DNA of 64,000 nt from Kondoa malvinella (GCA_039545315.1 BCIM01000002.1:2828331-2892330), one strand, 5' to 3'. Shown: positions 1-11,965, numbered from the stretch's first letter. Notes: a model not told the origin generated them from the letters alone. Translations and numbers: made by a program.

Positions 1-142
1 TCTTGTCCTTTTTCTCCTTTGCGGCTTTGGCAGGCTGAGGAGCTTTCGTAGCGGCATCACCTGCAAGGGCTGAAGGGACAGCGGGTGCAGACTGGGTTGC
101 CGGATGCGAGCTCGTCCCAGCTGGATGTGGTGCTGCGCTCAT
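1..142 (-). CDS. 5' end of a gene truncated by the left window edge; Lys/Ala/Pro-rich N-terminus
   Basis: An ATG read leftwards from 142 opens a frame of about 47 codons that leaves the window without a stop. The translated stretch begins MSAAPHPAG and becomes rich in Ala, Pro and Ser, then in Lys (AKAAKEKKDK). Lysine-rich, low-complexity N-terminal extensions of this kind are common on eukaryotic aminoacyl-tRNA synthetases and on some translation factors, but nothing here identifies a family. The only other gene nearby is the minus-strand gene at 344-1476. Treat as a partial, unidentified protein. Confidence 0.5.
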   Translation of the reverse strand, partial: MSAAPHPAGTSSHPATQSAPAVPSALAGDAATKAPQPAKAAKEKKDK

Positions 143-343
143 TTTACGGATGTTTGGTATCAAAGGTGTCACGGATATACGATTCTTCAACAGCAAGCAG
201 CTCCTTCTGAGCATCAACCTTGGGAAAAAGAGTCCCTTCTCCAGTCTCGTGTCGGATAGTCCTAGCCGGAGTCATGCCGGTCACTTGAAGCAAGAGGCAG
301 AAGAGAGACAAAGCATAGCGCTATGTACATGCTGTGGGCCTGA

Positions 344-1476
344 TCAATCCTTCCAAGGGTAATGTCTGTTTTCCTTCTCATGCAACTCTTCGATGAGCAC
401 ACTGGTAAACTCTTGCATCGCTGAAAGCTGATTTCTCATTGACCTCTCCAGTTCAACATTGTCGCAGATACAAGCACCCAAGCCAGCGTCCATCGTGGAT
501 AGCAGTTGCTGAAATGGCCGAAGGAGTTCGAGTAGAGTGCCTTGCTTCTTTCCCTCGGTGTACGGGGTCAATGCTCTTTGATGGACAACGACACACGCGT
601 TTTGCAACTTGCCAAGATCCAATGCCAGTGCGATCGGATTGTCGACACTTTGAGAGTCGGCAACGAGCTTCTTTGCGCCGTTGAGCAGTTTTGCAGTCGA
701 GGCGGATTCGGCAGCTTCACCAGACCTGGCAGCTGATCGAGTCGCTTCGTCTATGACATAATGTGTTACGCGTCCAACACCAAGAATTATCTGCAATGAA
801 AGCAGTCAGCTATCGCCCTGACCAGACAGAAACAGCTTACATCCTCTACGAGCGCTCTAAGGGTCTCCGTCTCCATCGAAAGATCCAACGCAGCGTAGTT
901 GCTCTTGAACTGAAATTAAGTCAGATGCAGCAAGCAAAAGGACAAGCCGACGCTAACCTCATTCGCGCGTTCTTCAAAAGCACGAATCACCTCAAAGAAT
1001 GTTGCAAGATGCCCAGAAAAGGCTCTGCTGATGCTCCGCCTCTCTTCATAACTCTTTTCGACCTTTGAGAGTGATCGATCATCGGTTCCAAGGAGGGCTT
1101 GATAGCGCTGGCATACGCTCTCTAGAGCATTCAGGACAGGTCCAACCTGAACATACCTTAGTGGGATACTATCATAGGGATCGATACCTACCGTTGCGAT
1201 ATCGTCATACTGTGTAAGTCGGACTTGATTCCATAAAAGTCGAGCCAAGCTGCTGTCTCCATTGGCTTCAAGGTATTCGGCTGGTGTTGCTTCGAAGAAA
1301 GGTTCGTCGGGTCCAGCCTGCAACGGACCATAAGCAACATGCACTGGACGTTTACGCTTGGCGAATTGCATGACCTGTAACATCAGAAGCTCGGACTCAA
1401 CAAGAGAATGGAAGATAACCTACTGCTGGAGTTGCTTTTGGACCAGGTCGTGGTCTGAGGTGCGGTGGTAGCTCAT
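344..1476 (-). CDS. Uncharacterised helical protein, at least three exons
   Basis: I do not recognise the family. The best model joins 1383-958, 909-841 and 790-344 through introns of 48 and 50 bases with GT-AG ends; the frame stays open across both joins. The product is about 340 residues, hydrophilic and largely alpha-helical, with a conserved-looking first third (KRKRPVHVAYGPLQ) and a C-terminal half rich in Ala, Leu and Gln. No signal peptide or membrane segment is visible. The 5' end is unsettled. An ATG at 1476 (MSYHRTSDHD) would need an intron to join the frame, but the obvious GT-AG pair is out of phase, while the ATG at 1383 needs none. Possible alternatives are a subunit of a helical-bundle complex such as a tether or transcription co-regulator; no motif decides this. 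Confidence 0.6.
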
Positions 1477-2407
1477 TTGACTACGCAAACAAACGAGTCA
1501 GTGACAAAGAATCGACGCAACCTGTAATCCGCGCTACCTCAGATGATTGCTTGAGGCAACCAGCAGCAGGATTGCTGTAGCCAGGAACGGATTGCATGGA
1601 AGACAACAGCGAAAGAATAGGTACTGGTCGAGGCAGAGGTAGAAAGAATATCTCGCTTATGACGAAGAAGAGGCGATGTCGGTCATGGGTCTTATTACCT
1701 TGGCATTAAGCTCTTCAGAGACCTGGGGAGCAAGCAAGCACAAGTACATTCATGAACAGCAGACTTGGAAGGCAGGCAAGATCGCTTTGAGACGGAGGCT
1801 CGGAAATTCGTGTACCAAGCGACTAGAGGAGCCGGGCGTGTAATCGCCTCTCTTCAACGTCTAGTATGCTGCATGCGCAGAGCTGCTCAAAGTATACTTG
1901 GAGACATGGGCCGTTTATTCTTTGACTATTTGACCTTCGTCTCTTGCTTTGGACTGATCTCGCAACGCATCTTCTGCAGGCTAGAACGACAGCGGAACCG
2001 CAGTGCAACAAAGTGTCCGATGTCTGAGAAGCTATCTTCCCGTAGGCGAACCGAGCTGGATGCCATGACACTTTTTCAGCCTTGGCCCGCCTCGGCAAGG
2101 AAATCTTTCAAGTACGACCAAGCGCCATGAGTATTGCAGACTTGCACAAAGTTTTGAGAGCTGCAGGGCGTGAGAGCGTTGGTCGAGATGAGGTAAGAAT
2201 CTATTGTGTTCGAATCCGAAGACCCTGACGGTGGCCGTAGTGTGATAGACGTCAACGGCACAGTCAGATGGCCTGGGAGCAATAGTATGCCTGCAGAGTG
2301 CGTCTATCTTTCGGTTAACGAGGGTTCAATGAGCTGATGCGAGCCTTCTATGTAGTCCGGTAAGTATGCTCTTTGCGGCTGAGAGCCCATCCTCATAGCT
2401 ATCGCAG
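1477..2407. other. Stretch with no supported gene
   Basis: Open frames exist on both strands at 1765-2130 (+) and 1823-2098 (-), but neither shows a recognisable domain, and they overlap each other. An ATG at 2127 starts a 22-codon exon-like stretch (MSIADLHKVL) ending at a good GTAAGA donor. This might be the 5' end of the surface-protein gene that follows, but I could not connect it in frame. Confidence 0.4.
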
Positions 2408-3581
2408 CTGGGCGGAGCAGATAGTATCGTCTTCAGCTCAACACCGGTTCAGTGCGAGACTGTCAGACTCAAATGGAGTGGTGGACTATCGCCTGTCGTG
2501 AGATCATCAGAGTTACAGGTCTGTGTATCAGCTGACGTTGTACAGCGTGTCGAATTCTACCATCAAGAAGGCCAAGCTGGACAGAGCGACCTCGGGTCTG
2601 ACTGGACAACTGTACCGAATGGCTTTCATAACGTCTATTATAATGTCTCCGGAGGTCCACAGATGGATTGGAAAGTCGTCAATCTGCCGCTGCTCTATTA
2701 GTATATATGGCTCATCGACCCTCGTGCAGAATGTCGAGGCTGGTCGGAATCTCTGGGTGTCCATAATTGATCACACAGGACAGTGTAAGCTCTAAGAAAC
2801 CTCTGTTGAAGTGAGCTGAGCAGTCTGCAGACTCACAAAACAGTCGACCTTTTGTGGTCCAACCTTCAGACGAGTATGTTTCCTGCTAAGCGGAACCGGA
2901 CTACGCTCATCCTGCTACAGTCGAGCTTGTCTACGCGAATATGTTCAGCTGTACAAACAAGAATCGGTCCTTACAATCCCGGCCGTCTGTTTTCTGGCAC
3001 TGTTCATCTTTGTCCTCGGTCTATTCCTTTATATCCTCACGATCTATATCCGACTGGTGCGGCAGAGCAACAAGAATAGTGCGCGCTCCTCTTCGATGAC
3101 GGATGACAATACGGCATCTATCACTTCAGAACAAAATCATCGGTACATGACAGAACGTCAATTAACGCCTGCCTCGGACTACTCGGACTACTCGGTCGCA
3201 CGTCGCCCGAATGCTCAATTAGCATACGCATCACAGCAGCAATTACAAGAGACTCTTCCTGCCTCGCAATGGTCTGATACTACCATTTCACCATCATCAA
3301 CAGCACGATCCAACTTGCCTCTACTCAAACCCAGTAACGCCTACTCCCGCGATGCAGACAACTACTCTATAAACAGTCAAGCCGAACAGTATTCTATCAG
3401 AACAGCAGCTACAAAGGCCTCATCTAGCTCTGAAGCAATTTCCAGGACTACTTCGCTTACTGCTTCAGATTCGGACGCGTATTCTGGACCGTCACAGTTC
3501 TTTCCCATTACTTTGAAAGAGACGCAAACGGGTACTTGGAGGAGTGGGAGTAGCAGCAAGGGACTGTTGTCTGGAGTATAG
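2408..3581 (+). CDS. Single-pass surface protein with Ig-like ectodomain and Ser/Thr-rich cytoplasmic tail (5' end unresolved)
   Basis: The exons give an ectodomain with the pattern common in basidiomycete surface proteins: a Cys followed by VRLKWSGG near 2455, then NVEAGRNLWVSIIDHTG near 2735, then PFVVQPS with a second Cys just before the membrane. One transmembrane helix (LTIPAVCFLALFIFVLGLF, about 2965-3030) is followed by a basic stop-transfer segment and a tail of about 170 residues rich in Ser, Thr, Tyr and Gln that ends at 3581. Introns read as 2498-2531 (34 bases) and two between 2790 and 2925. The family resembles fungal wall-stress sensor-like proteins only in architecture. A signal peptide is expected upstream of 2408 but was not found, so the start is missing from this model. 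Confidence 0.6.
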
Positions 3582-3894
3582 GCCAATTGAAGCAGGAGAA
3601 GATACTGTTGAATAGTGTAGAAGTAGCTCTGGTAGCTCGTAATTGTACATATGCATGTCTGAGTGGATCATCAAGCTTTGAATGCATGCTGTTGACTGAA
3701 TCATCAGATTGCGGTGGACACTCTCTTCTCTTGATCTGAAACGAGGTGCTCTCTGCACTTGTCTGACACCATAAAGCACTGTCCTCAATCATTTCTCTCC
3801 CTCTCCCCTCTTCTCTCATACCTCGCTGCATGAATGCGTCATCCGAGAAAACGCCTGAACAATTCTACCTCCTTGTTTCCAATTTTACGAATGC
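3582..3894. other. Intergenic region with pyrimidine-rich tract
   Basis: About 310 bases between the surface-protein stop and the first hydrolase ATG. It holds a C/T-rich run near 3790-3820, typical of fungal promoters and 5' leaders just upstream of a start. Nothing else is recognisable. Confidence 0.35.
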
Positions 3895-5426
3895 ATGAGT
3901 AGAAGGGAGAGATCAAGACCACAGCACACGGTAGCAAGCGCCATGGACATTGATGTACAAGCTCTGACAAAGCTCGTAAGGGAAGCTACTTCTAGCGGAC
4001 CCAACCCTCTGCCCAGAATCACTGCCAGTATCGGAAACCGTGAAGGCGTACTCTTTGAAGCTGCAAGTGGTGTACGAATCTATCCAGGAAGCCCGGATGA
4101 CTCAAAGAACAAAGTCGATATGGACTCTATCTTCTGGCTCGCTTCACAAACCAAGCTCATCACCGGTCTAGCTGCAGCTCAATGCATCGAAAAAGGTCTC
4201 TTCACTTTAGAAAGCCTAGCAGAAGACTTTGTACCAGAGCTGAAAGAGCTCAAGATTCTTGCTGGCTTTGATCAAGAAGGCAACGAGATCATGATCGACA
4301 GGCAAAAGAAAGTGACCGTTCGACACCTCTTGACCCACTGCGGAGGCTTCATCTTTTCGCGAGCGAGTCCCGAAAAACATCAGCGATACCGTATCAACCA
4401 TGGGCTGGAGGACATTTGGGAAGGTCCAACAGCTCCGATGGTAAGTCGACCCCTTCTTGCTTTGTACTGTTTCCTGATTATTCATGCAGAGCGTAATCAC
4501 CGGCATGCCTCACAACGCTGAACCAGGCGAATTATTCAGCTACTCGCATGACAACGATTGGTTAGCCTTTACGGTTGAAGGAGCAACAGGCATGGATTTT
4601 GAGGAGTAAGTAATCCGCACGGACTCTTTGCTCTCGCTTACATCGGTGCAGTTACTGCAAGCAAAACATATTTCAGTCAGTCTAAGCAAGAGCCGCTCGC
4701 ATGTCTCTTACGCTAAACCATTAACAGACCTTTGGGCATTCAAGACATGTTCTGGCGACGTGGTCCAGAGCATTCTGATCGACTTGTCAATCTCTGCATG
4801 CGAAAAGCTGACGGCAGTGGTTATGAAGGAGTAGATATCGGCGGAGTCTTGCGTCCTTTGGCTTGCAGTGGTGGTGGTGGCTGCTTCGGATCAGCAAGAT
4901 CGTACATGAAGCTTCTCAGAACTTTGCTCAATGATGGTCTCTTCTTGGACAATGGCGCTCGCATCATCAAGAAGGAGACTTGGGAGATGATGTGCACACC
5001 GCTGATTGAAGATCGCAAACAGCAAGAAGGGATGTGGCAGTATTTGAAGAACGCTTTGCCGCTACCATCCAAGCATGATGATGGCTTCAACTTGAGCTGC
5101 AATCTGGGCTTTGCGATCAAAATTATGCTGGAGGACTTGCCAGAGGGCAGAAGAGCAGGGACCGTGTTCGGCGAGGGCTATGCGTAAGCTCAAATTCATC
5201 AATTCACCTGCTGTAGCTGATCATTCTGCGCAGATGCACTTATTGGCTGATTGATAGAAAGACCGGCATCGTCTTTACCTTCATGACTGAAGTAGCGCCT
5301 GGTGATGATCCAGTATGCCTTCTTATCTTGATATCCTGGACGTGCTGACTTTCGCTTGAACAGCATGTCAAGGACTTCTATGCCAAATTCGAGAGGGAAA
5401 TCTATCGCTCATTGAAAACATCGTAG
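3895..5426 (+). CDS. Serine hydrolase of the beta-lactamase / EstB-LovD fold, copy A
   Basis: Six exons: 3895-4440, 4490-4605, 4652-4675 (only 24 bases), 4728-5183, 5234-5312 and 5364-5426. The fold is shown by the SxxK nucleophile motif SQTK at about residues 84-87, a Tyr in FSYSHDN as the second catalytic motif, and the glycine-rich GGGGCFGS that replaces the KTG triad. The family includes esterases (EstB), transesterases such as LovD, and D-aminopeptidases; it uses an acyl-enzyme serine. No signal peptide is seen, so it is probably cytosolic. Translation may start at 3895 or at the Met codon at 3942, which has a better context. The substrate is unknown. Its closest relative in view is the inverted copy at 5557-7152. 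Confidence 0.85.
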
Positions 5427-5556
5427 AGCTTGTCATTTGTGCAATGAATCTTTCAAAATTGGCGCCGTAAAGGTCACGCTTAGACAGACAAGCCCATGTC
5501 ACATGATGCACAAGTCTTAACGAATAGCAGACGATGAATCATGCATTTCTACTACC

Positions 5557-7152
5557 CTACTTTTTCTCCTGCAAAGATGCATAAATCTCTGTTTCCCAAG
5601 CTTGCCAGAAGTCATAGACACCAGGAGCAGCAGAAGGCGCAGTGTTGACCATGAAGCTGGCACACACGCCGGTAGTGCGGTCGATCCAGCAATAGGTGTC
5701 ACTACATCCATCTCAGCATCATTCTCCCGATAGCAGACACAGACGCACCCAAAGCCAGAAGCAAACATCGTGCCAGCTCTGCGACCACCTTCAAGATCTT
5801 CCAAATTGAGTCCGCCTCCCAAACCCCAGCCTCTCCTACGATGCGGCACTTCAGAAGCATCACCGCCTCCGTTGCTCTTACTTCGATGGAAAGGATCCAT
5901 GTTGAGATGTAGCCAATCTTTGACCTGAGGACCAAACTTTGACCCTTCGTCGTTCGTCACCTGAGGAGTGAAGAAAAGCTCGACAGCTTCAGGCGTAAAG
6001 ATTTGCGCGCCGGTAGGAGCATAGATGCCTTTGTTCAAAAGCACTTGAAGCAGCTTGATGAAAGAGGCGCAGGATATGTGCAGTCCACCGCCTCCGCCGC
6101 AAGAAATAGGGTTGATGGGAAGTGTGAAAGGAGCTGGTTCGAAAAGTGTTTTGCCATTTTCGGTCTGCCTAGGGTAGACCAGATTGACTTCTTTTTCTAT
6201 GTATGCTGGTGAACGCCTGTATACTCCGTCTTTGATTCCCAGAGGGCTGTTGCATACTTAGCAGATGACAGATCTTACGGAGACGAGCACTTACTCGAAT
6301 AGCTTTCTTTGTGTATATCTGATCAATTCAAAACGATTAGAATTGTACTGGCAAGTCAATGAAGGTCATGGGCTTACTCTTCCAGATCTAAACCGGTGAT
6401 AGCTTCAACGATATACCCAAGATGATCTATACCAGTAGAATAATCGACTCGACTGCCGGGTGAGAAATTATGTGGAATGTCTGCATAGGCGCTCTGTAGT
6501 ATCAGCAAATAAGCTCAGTCTCAATCCTGCAAAAGCAAAGAAACTCACTCGCTCCCCCTTCAACCCTTCCACTTGCTTCTCCAAGCCATGCTCTTTCCGA
6601 TAGCGCTCAAAGATTGGCTTGCCAGGTGTATAAGGCAAACTGTTCTCGATAATCAGCCTGCGCGTAAATTCTTGAAGCGGCGAATGAGACTGACCCTCCA
6701 GTATGGCGGAAGAGATCTCGAACAGTCACTTTGCTCGTGGGCTTCTCGTACTGTTCTCGACCATCTTCTGAGTATCCAGTGAGGATCTGCTTGCCTCGAA
6801 GCTCTGGTATCCAAGTTTCTGCATAGTCGTCCAGCTTCATATGACCGACATCGAGCATCTGTAGAGCGCACCTGTGCAGAATAAGTTCAAACCATGAGAA
6901 AAGGGCGAGATAGAGGACTTACAGGCAGGTGACGAATTTGGTGCTGCTGAACATGGCAAAGGGAGTCTCTGTCGTCACTTGACCCGACCCTGATCCACCA
7001 GAAGCATAGAGCTGCTTGCCTCCTGCGCCAGACCACAGAATCGTATCTTTTGACGCTACAACAGCTGAAACTCGAGGTAGTGGATGAGAGGCTGTTTTCA
7101 GAGCAGATTCGACAATCCGGTCGAGAGCACTTTGATTCACTTGCAGAGGCAT
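5557..7152 (-). CDS. Serine hydrolase of the beta-lactamase / EstB-LovD fold, copy B
   Basis: A paralogue of the gene at 3895-5426, lying tail to tail with it across 130 bases. From the ATG at 7152 the protein begins MPLQVNQSAL and carries SSTK (SxxK, about residues 69-72). It has a RDLFRHTGG block parallel to RHLLTHCGG of copy A, a Tyr-Ser-Thr motif near 6450, and a GGGGG loop near 6110 followed by FIKLLQVLL. The C-terminal exon (CWIDRTTGV) matches YWLIDRKTGI of copy A. The last intron ends just before the exon that stops at 5557. The two proteins have diverged strongly in sequence, so the duplication is not recent. No signal peptide; substrate unknown. Confidence 0.82.
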
Positions 7153-7510
7153 CCTTGCTATGTTGGTGACTTCGCCGGATAGCCAGAAGTGTGCAAGCAA
7201 ATGTGAGAGCCGCTTGATGCCTTGATACCGCTATCAGATATGATTCGAGCTGCAAATCCTTTTGTCCCCGACAACGACTCCAGTGATGTCCTGCACAGGC
7301 GGCAGATTGCTGTAGCTGTGGAAGAACTGATCAACCTTATCTTCCATTTGGTTTTTTTGGGGCCTGCCCGAGAAAGGTGAAGGAAGGTATTCGGCATCTC
7401 TCGACTCCATGATCTGTTTAAATTCTCTCTCCTCCTCCTTCTTCTTCTCCATCTTCTTCTCCATCTCCATCATTCTCTACTCTTCCTTCCGATTCAAATC
7501 GCATTGAAAG
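7153..7510. promoter_or_regulatory. Divergent promoter between hydrolase B and the MFS permease, with CT-rich leader
   Basis: The only space between two divergently transcribed genes. From about 7417 to 7490 the + strand is almost pure pyrimidine (CTCCTCCTTC-type runs) ending close to the permease ATG at 7511. Such CT-rich blocks mark transcription starts and 5' leaders in many fungi. No specific operator was recognised. Confidence 0.45.
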
Positions 7511-9738
7511 ATGGCAACGGTTCAAGATCTCGCCTACGACCCGAAAGGTTTGGATGCTCCGTCGACGTATCCAATTCCTTCCGATCCAAAGGCTTCTGCG
7601 TCTCACTTCGAGAAGGATCTCGATAGTAAGGCAGCTTACGGCGAAGAATCAGCCGACCCAGAGCATCAAGGCAAGAAACTCGAAGACAAAGGTCCAGTTG
7701 GCTACGAGCCTCTCGACGCTAATGAGCGAGCTCTCGATAAACGTATCAACTTGAAGCTCGATTTCATAGTGTAGGTCTGGCTAATCTTCAAGAAAGGACA
7801 TCTTACTCATTGTTTATGCCCAACAGCCTTCCTATCATCTCCATCAACTACGCTTTGGCTGGATTAGACAAGAACAGTCTGGGTTAGTTTCAACCTTTGT
7901 GATGTTCGCGCCTCACTCATCTTTGAATTTTCAGGCAATGCATTGACTGTTGATTTTATCGCCGACACTGGTTTTGACCCCGACGTCGTAAGTTGTCGAC
8001 CCTTCCAAGCAAAGCTGACAAGGATATAGGTCGGCAATGCGGTATCTATGACTGCAGTTGCAAGTAGGTTAACGCTTGGAAGTCTCCGACTTGTAACTGA
8101 TAGCTTTCAGTCATCTTTGCGCCTTTCCTCATCGCTCTTGGCCGCAAAGTTGGCGTCGCTGTCAGTGTTACATCTTCACATGTCCCCAATACAAGCTCAT
8201 TTCCTACGTCTTAGTATTACCTGGCTTTCATGACGATTGGTTGGGGCTTGTGCACTATTGCCTCGGCATACACCAAGGACCAAGGCGTTTTCTACTTTGT
8301 CAGAATTCTGCAAGCTATTCTTGAAACGTCAGTCAGACCAATCTGCTTGATGACCAATTGACTAAAGCGTCGTTGCGATAGACCGGTCACTCAACTGTCG
8401 CTTTATTTCATCTCAACACTCTACCCCAGAAAGAATTATGGTCTGCGTCTGGCTATATACACTGGTTTCTCTGTCTTCGGTGGCGGCTTTGGCAGTGAGG
8501 AAATAGATCTTGGCCTTTCACATTTCGAGCTGACCAAATTGTTCGGATAGATTTGATTGCCTACGGCGTGTTCCAAGTTACTCATTTACACGTCAAGAAT
8601 TGGCAACTGCTCTTCATCCTCTATGGTTCCATTTCTTGTCTTTTCGGCATCCTAGTTGGTGCTATCGTTCCAGATAGGCTTGGGTCCGCTTGGAGTGAGT
8701 TCACGGACTTTCATTTGATATCGAGCTGACTAGTGTCGTTTTCGCAGTCTTCACACCAGCAGAGAGAGCACATGCTGTTGCACGAATGGATCGCGAGACT
8801 GCTTTATACTCTACCGATTCCGCGGATGGAAGGAACATCGGATGGCCGTGAGTTTTTTGGTTCCACTATGTAGATTTGACAAAAACTGACACAAACTGCA
8901 GTGCAATCAAATTCGCGCTAACTGACTGGCAAAAGCTTCTCATTCTGCTTGGTCAAGTTGCTATTGTCGCTCCTGTCGTTGGTCAGTGGGCTCTTCAAAT
9001 ATGTTTCCGATTCTTACGTCCAGCAGGTTTCCTGGTCTTTACTCCTGTTTTGGTTGGCGGCATGGGCTTCACTGGCGTCAAAGCCAACCTCATGAGTGTA
9101 ACCCCCTTCATCGCCGCCTACATTGGTTTGCTTGGGATCCAGAAAAGTTCAGATCATTTCAAAGAACGATCTTTGCATACTATAGCCGCTCTATGCCTAT
9201 CGTAAGCAGACCCCTTCTAGATGTATCGTCAGTCAGCATGCTAATCCCTTGGGCAGCGTCGTAGGCCTGGGTGTCATGGTTGGCAGCGACAACAATATAT
9301 TGCGATATGTTTTCCTACATGTCTGCATCGGCGCAGCCTTCGCACCTGGCACGACTGTAGCCTCCTGGTTGGCGGATAACTCGCCGTCTACGAGCATCCG
9401 CGTCGTTGTCTTCGGTCTGCTTGGATTGACTCCAGTCAGTCAAGTCAGTAAGCGACCCTTCTTTCCGCATTTTTTAAAAAACATTGAAATTCTCCATAGT
9501 CGCTGGACAGATCTACAAGGCAAAGTATGCTCCCTCTTTCAAGACGCCCTTGACCATTTCCCTCGGTATCTCTATCGCTGCTATCCTCATCTTTGGCTCA
9601 GTTCGTGTTCTCTACATGATTGAAAACGCCAAACGCAGGAAGATCATCGCCAACATGACCGAAGAAGAGATTGAGGCCGAGAAGCACAACCCTGCACGAA
9701 AGGGCGACAGGAAGCTCACCTTCATCAGGGCTTTGTAA
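7511..9738 (+). CDS. MFS permease, anion:cation symporter (Dal5/Tna1-like) family
   Basis: A multi-exon transporter gene with introns of about 45-60 bases. After a hydrophilic N-terminal tail of about 85 residues, the spliced protein shows the order of hydrophobic segments of a 12-helix major facilitator. LPIISINYALAGLDKNSLGN matches the first helix and its conserved D-K-x-x-(L/I)-G-N stretch in the anion:cation symporter family. Later landmarks are FVRILQAILETPVTQLSLYF, GFSVFGGGFG and VTPFIAAYIG. This family takes up allantoate, nicotinate, biotin, pantothenate and other organic anions across the plasma membrane; the substrate cannot be told from sequence. The C-terminal tail is charged (MTEEEIEAEKHN). 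It shares its promoter with a serine hydrolase, so a joint catabolic role is possible but unproven. Confidence 0.9.
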
Positions 9739-9862
9739 AATAAAGGACGAGGGAAGGAGTGGTAGTTTGGATTACTGTTGAATTGCATGCTATACTTGTA
9801 TTCGCACTATCAGACGTGCCCGACAACATCCCACCATAGATCATCTAACTCCGCTTTTTTCC

Positions 9863-11965
9863 TATCCTCTATTGGGCCATGCATTGAACAGACCTTCAGA
9901 TACGCTGATGTCCGAGAACACGACTGGCACAGATCCGCGGTAGAAGAAGCAGTTCTCCAAAGAGGCATTGTACCAAGGGCTAAAGACAATTGTCAGATCA
10001 AAGAATTTGTATAAATACGGAACATTTACAATACCAGTGTGCCGAGCGCGAATCTATCATTGGCGTACACTTCGATGATGGAATTATCGACCACGATTCG
10101 CAGACGAAGTTCTTCGATCTGTGTTTGCCCGTCTTGCTTAATGTTGAAGAGACGCAATTTGCCAGCCTCGTCTGTAGTATCGAAACCAGGGTTCGTGCGA
10201 GCTGCAGCAGATGAATTGCTTCTTTCCACTAATATAGATTCAGTCGCAAAGTCTATGTGGTTAAGTAAATCAGCTAAGTACCAGTCGAGCATATGCAAAG
10301 CCTTACCGTAATAGATAGCAGTATGCTCGTGAGCTGAAGACAAGATTCGGAAGCCAGCTTGCACGTCTACTGGTGATCTGGCTTGAGCGGGAAAGGACAG
10401 CGTTGCAGTGATGACAAAGTGCCTTGTGCTGACTGATGAGTTGAAAGACCGGATAGTTGTGCTGCTGAAGGTTTGATCTGGCTCACGAGTAACTCTGCCA
10501 GTGTGCCATGCTGCGACGACTTCTTGCATTGGAGCTTGACCCAAGGTGATGATGTCAACAGTACCGAGCTGAGCATCTTCTGCCACTATTTGCCATGATC
10601 CAATTTCGCGGACCAAGCTATCATCTGTTACGCAGCACAGCTTCAAGAGCCATAGTTCTCTCAGAGTCGTAAGTTGACCGTCCCAGCCTTGCTGATGGAC
10701 TAGACAGAGACTTAGTTCATGTTGGAGTTTTGAGAAGAGGACCAACCAGGATAGGGCATTGTACCAAAGAAGTCTTGCGTCAGCCACAGAGCAGCGATAT
10801 GTCTGTCCCCAGCATTGATGGCTCGCGATGACTTCGCGCAAGCAGGAAGTAATTTCGCCGCCGCCGCATATGCACCACGCCCCCAATCCAGCTTGCCGGC
10901 CATGTTCACATTGAAAGCGAGTCTATCTTTCTTTCCTTCGAGAGTGCCCGATGTCCATAATTGAGCTCTTCCACCTTCGACGAAAGGCTCTCCGCCTTCT
11001 GTTCCAACGAGTCTGTAGCACCGCATCAGCTGAAAGATCCTGATATCGAAGAGGTAGACCAACGTGAAGAGTGTTCCATCAGGTGCATCGCCTTTTGCAT
11101 CCAAGCCAAACAGATTTCCCACTTCAAAGTTGAACCCAAACCTTCCTGCCCAAGTTCCATCTCCCCAGCATCCGTTTCGCTCCTCTTTCCAGAATGGACA
11201 GACATACGACCATTCGGTGAAGTCTGAATTTCCCTGACGGTAGAGAAAGAGACACGGACCGCCTTCACGAGTTCCTCCGCTGACGCATGCGTACCAGCTT
11301 CCACTAGAGCTGTCCAAAAAATCGTCGAACTGGGTGTTTTGGAACATGAAAGGATCTCTCCAGCCCGTTACGTCGAGACCGATTGGCGGAGAAGGAATTA
11401 CTGGACCTCTTTCGAGCTTGACAAAGGCAATGCCATTGTCGTGTGAGACTGCAACAGATTGCGTTTCTGAACCAATGACGCTGTCTATATTGTCAGCGTT
11501 CTGATATATCGCGAAAGGAGAAGCGTACTAGGGCAACGTCCAATGAATAGGCAGGGAATTGACACTGGTGTATATCAATGTAGGCAGGCCTTGATGACCT
11601 TTTGGTATCACCGTTCCGTCAAATACTGCCAGCTTATCATTGGGACCTCCAGGTCGAAGGATTATCGGGTCTGCACTGTCGCTATGCAGGTCTTGCCAGT
11701 GCACAAAGTCGCTAGTCGTGACTGCTGCTGCAGCGCTATGGCTCGAATTGCCTTGCGGTGTATAGAGAAAGCCTTGATGAAATAGTCCAGTTGCCTCGCA
11801 GTAGAAAGCAGCGCAAGGATCACCCGTGTGTCCAGAGGCAGGCATTATATGCGCTTTGGGCCGCCATGTATGAAAGAGAGAATTGGCGGGAAGAGAAGCT
11901 AGGATTGGAGGTGCTGAATCGTGATCAAGTTCTACAGGGCGATCTGCAGACATGGCGGCAGTCAT
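9863..11965 (-). CDS. Glycoside hydrolase family 32 enzyme (beta-fructofuranosidase / fructosyltransferase type)
   Basis: The GH32 landmarks appear in order. WRPKAHIMPASG is followed by TGDPCA, with the nucleophile Asp in the NDPNG position. VFDGTVIPKG and LPTLIYTSV follow, then WRDPFMFQNTQF (the RDP motif) near 11350, and VGTEGGEPF at the acid/base site. The C-terminal beta-sandwich has RIVVDNSIIEVYANDRFALG. The last exon, after an intron starting about 10030, ends NAWPNRG and stops at 9863. The motif variants (GDPC rather than NDPN; GTEG rather than EC) match Aureobasidium/Aspergillus fructosyltransferase-type enzymes acting on sucrose or fructans. The first in-frame Met codons are at 11965 and 11953. 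No signal peptide is visible from either, which is unusual for a GH32 enzyme, so an unseen upstream exon is possible. Confidence 0.85.

Noticed and set aside
1765..2130. 121-codon plus-strand frame
   Set aside because: Overlaps a 91-codon minus frame; no domain, signal peptide or link to a neighbouring exon.
2205..2222. TTCGAATCC string resembling a tRNA B box
   Set aside because: No pairing flanks and no A box upstream.
3895..7152. Antibiotic-resistance beta-lactamases
   Set aside because: The family shares the fold and SxxK motif, but eukaryotic members of this type are esterases, transesterases or peptidases; resistance is not implied.
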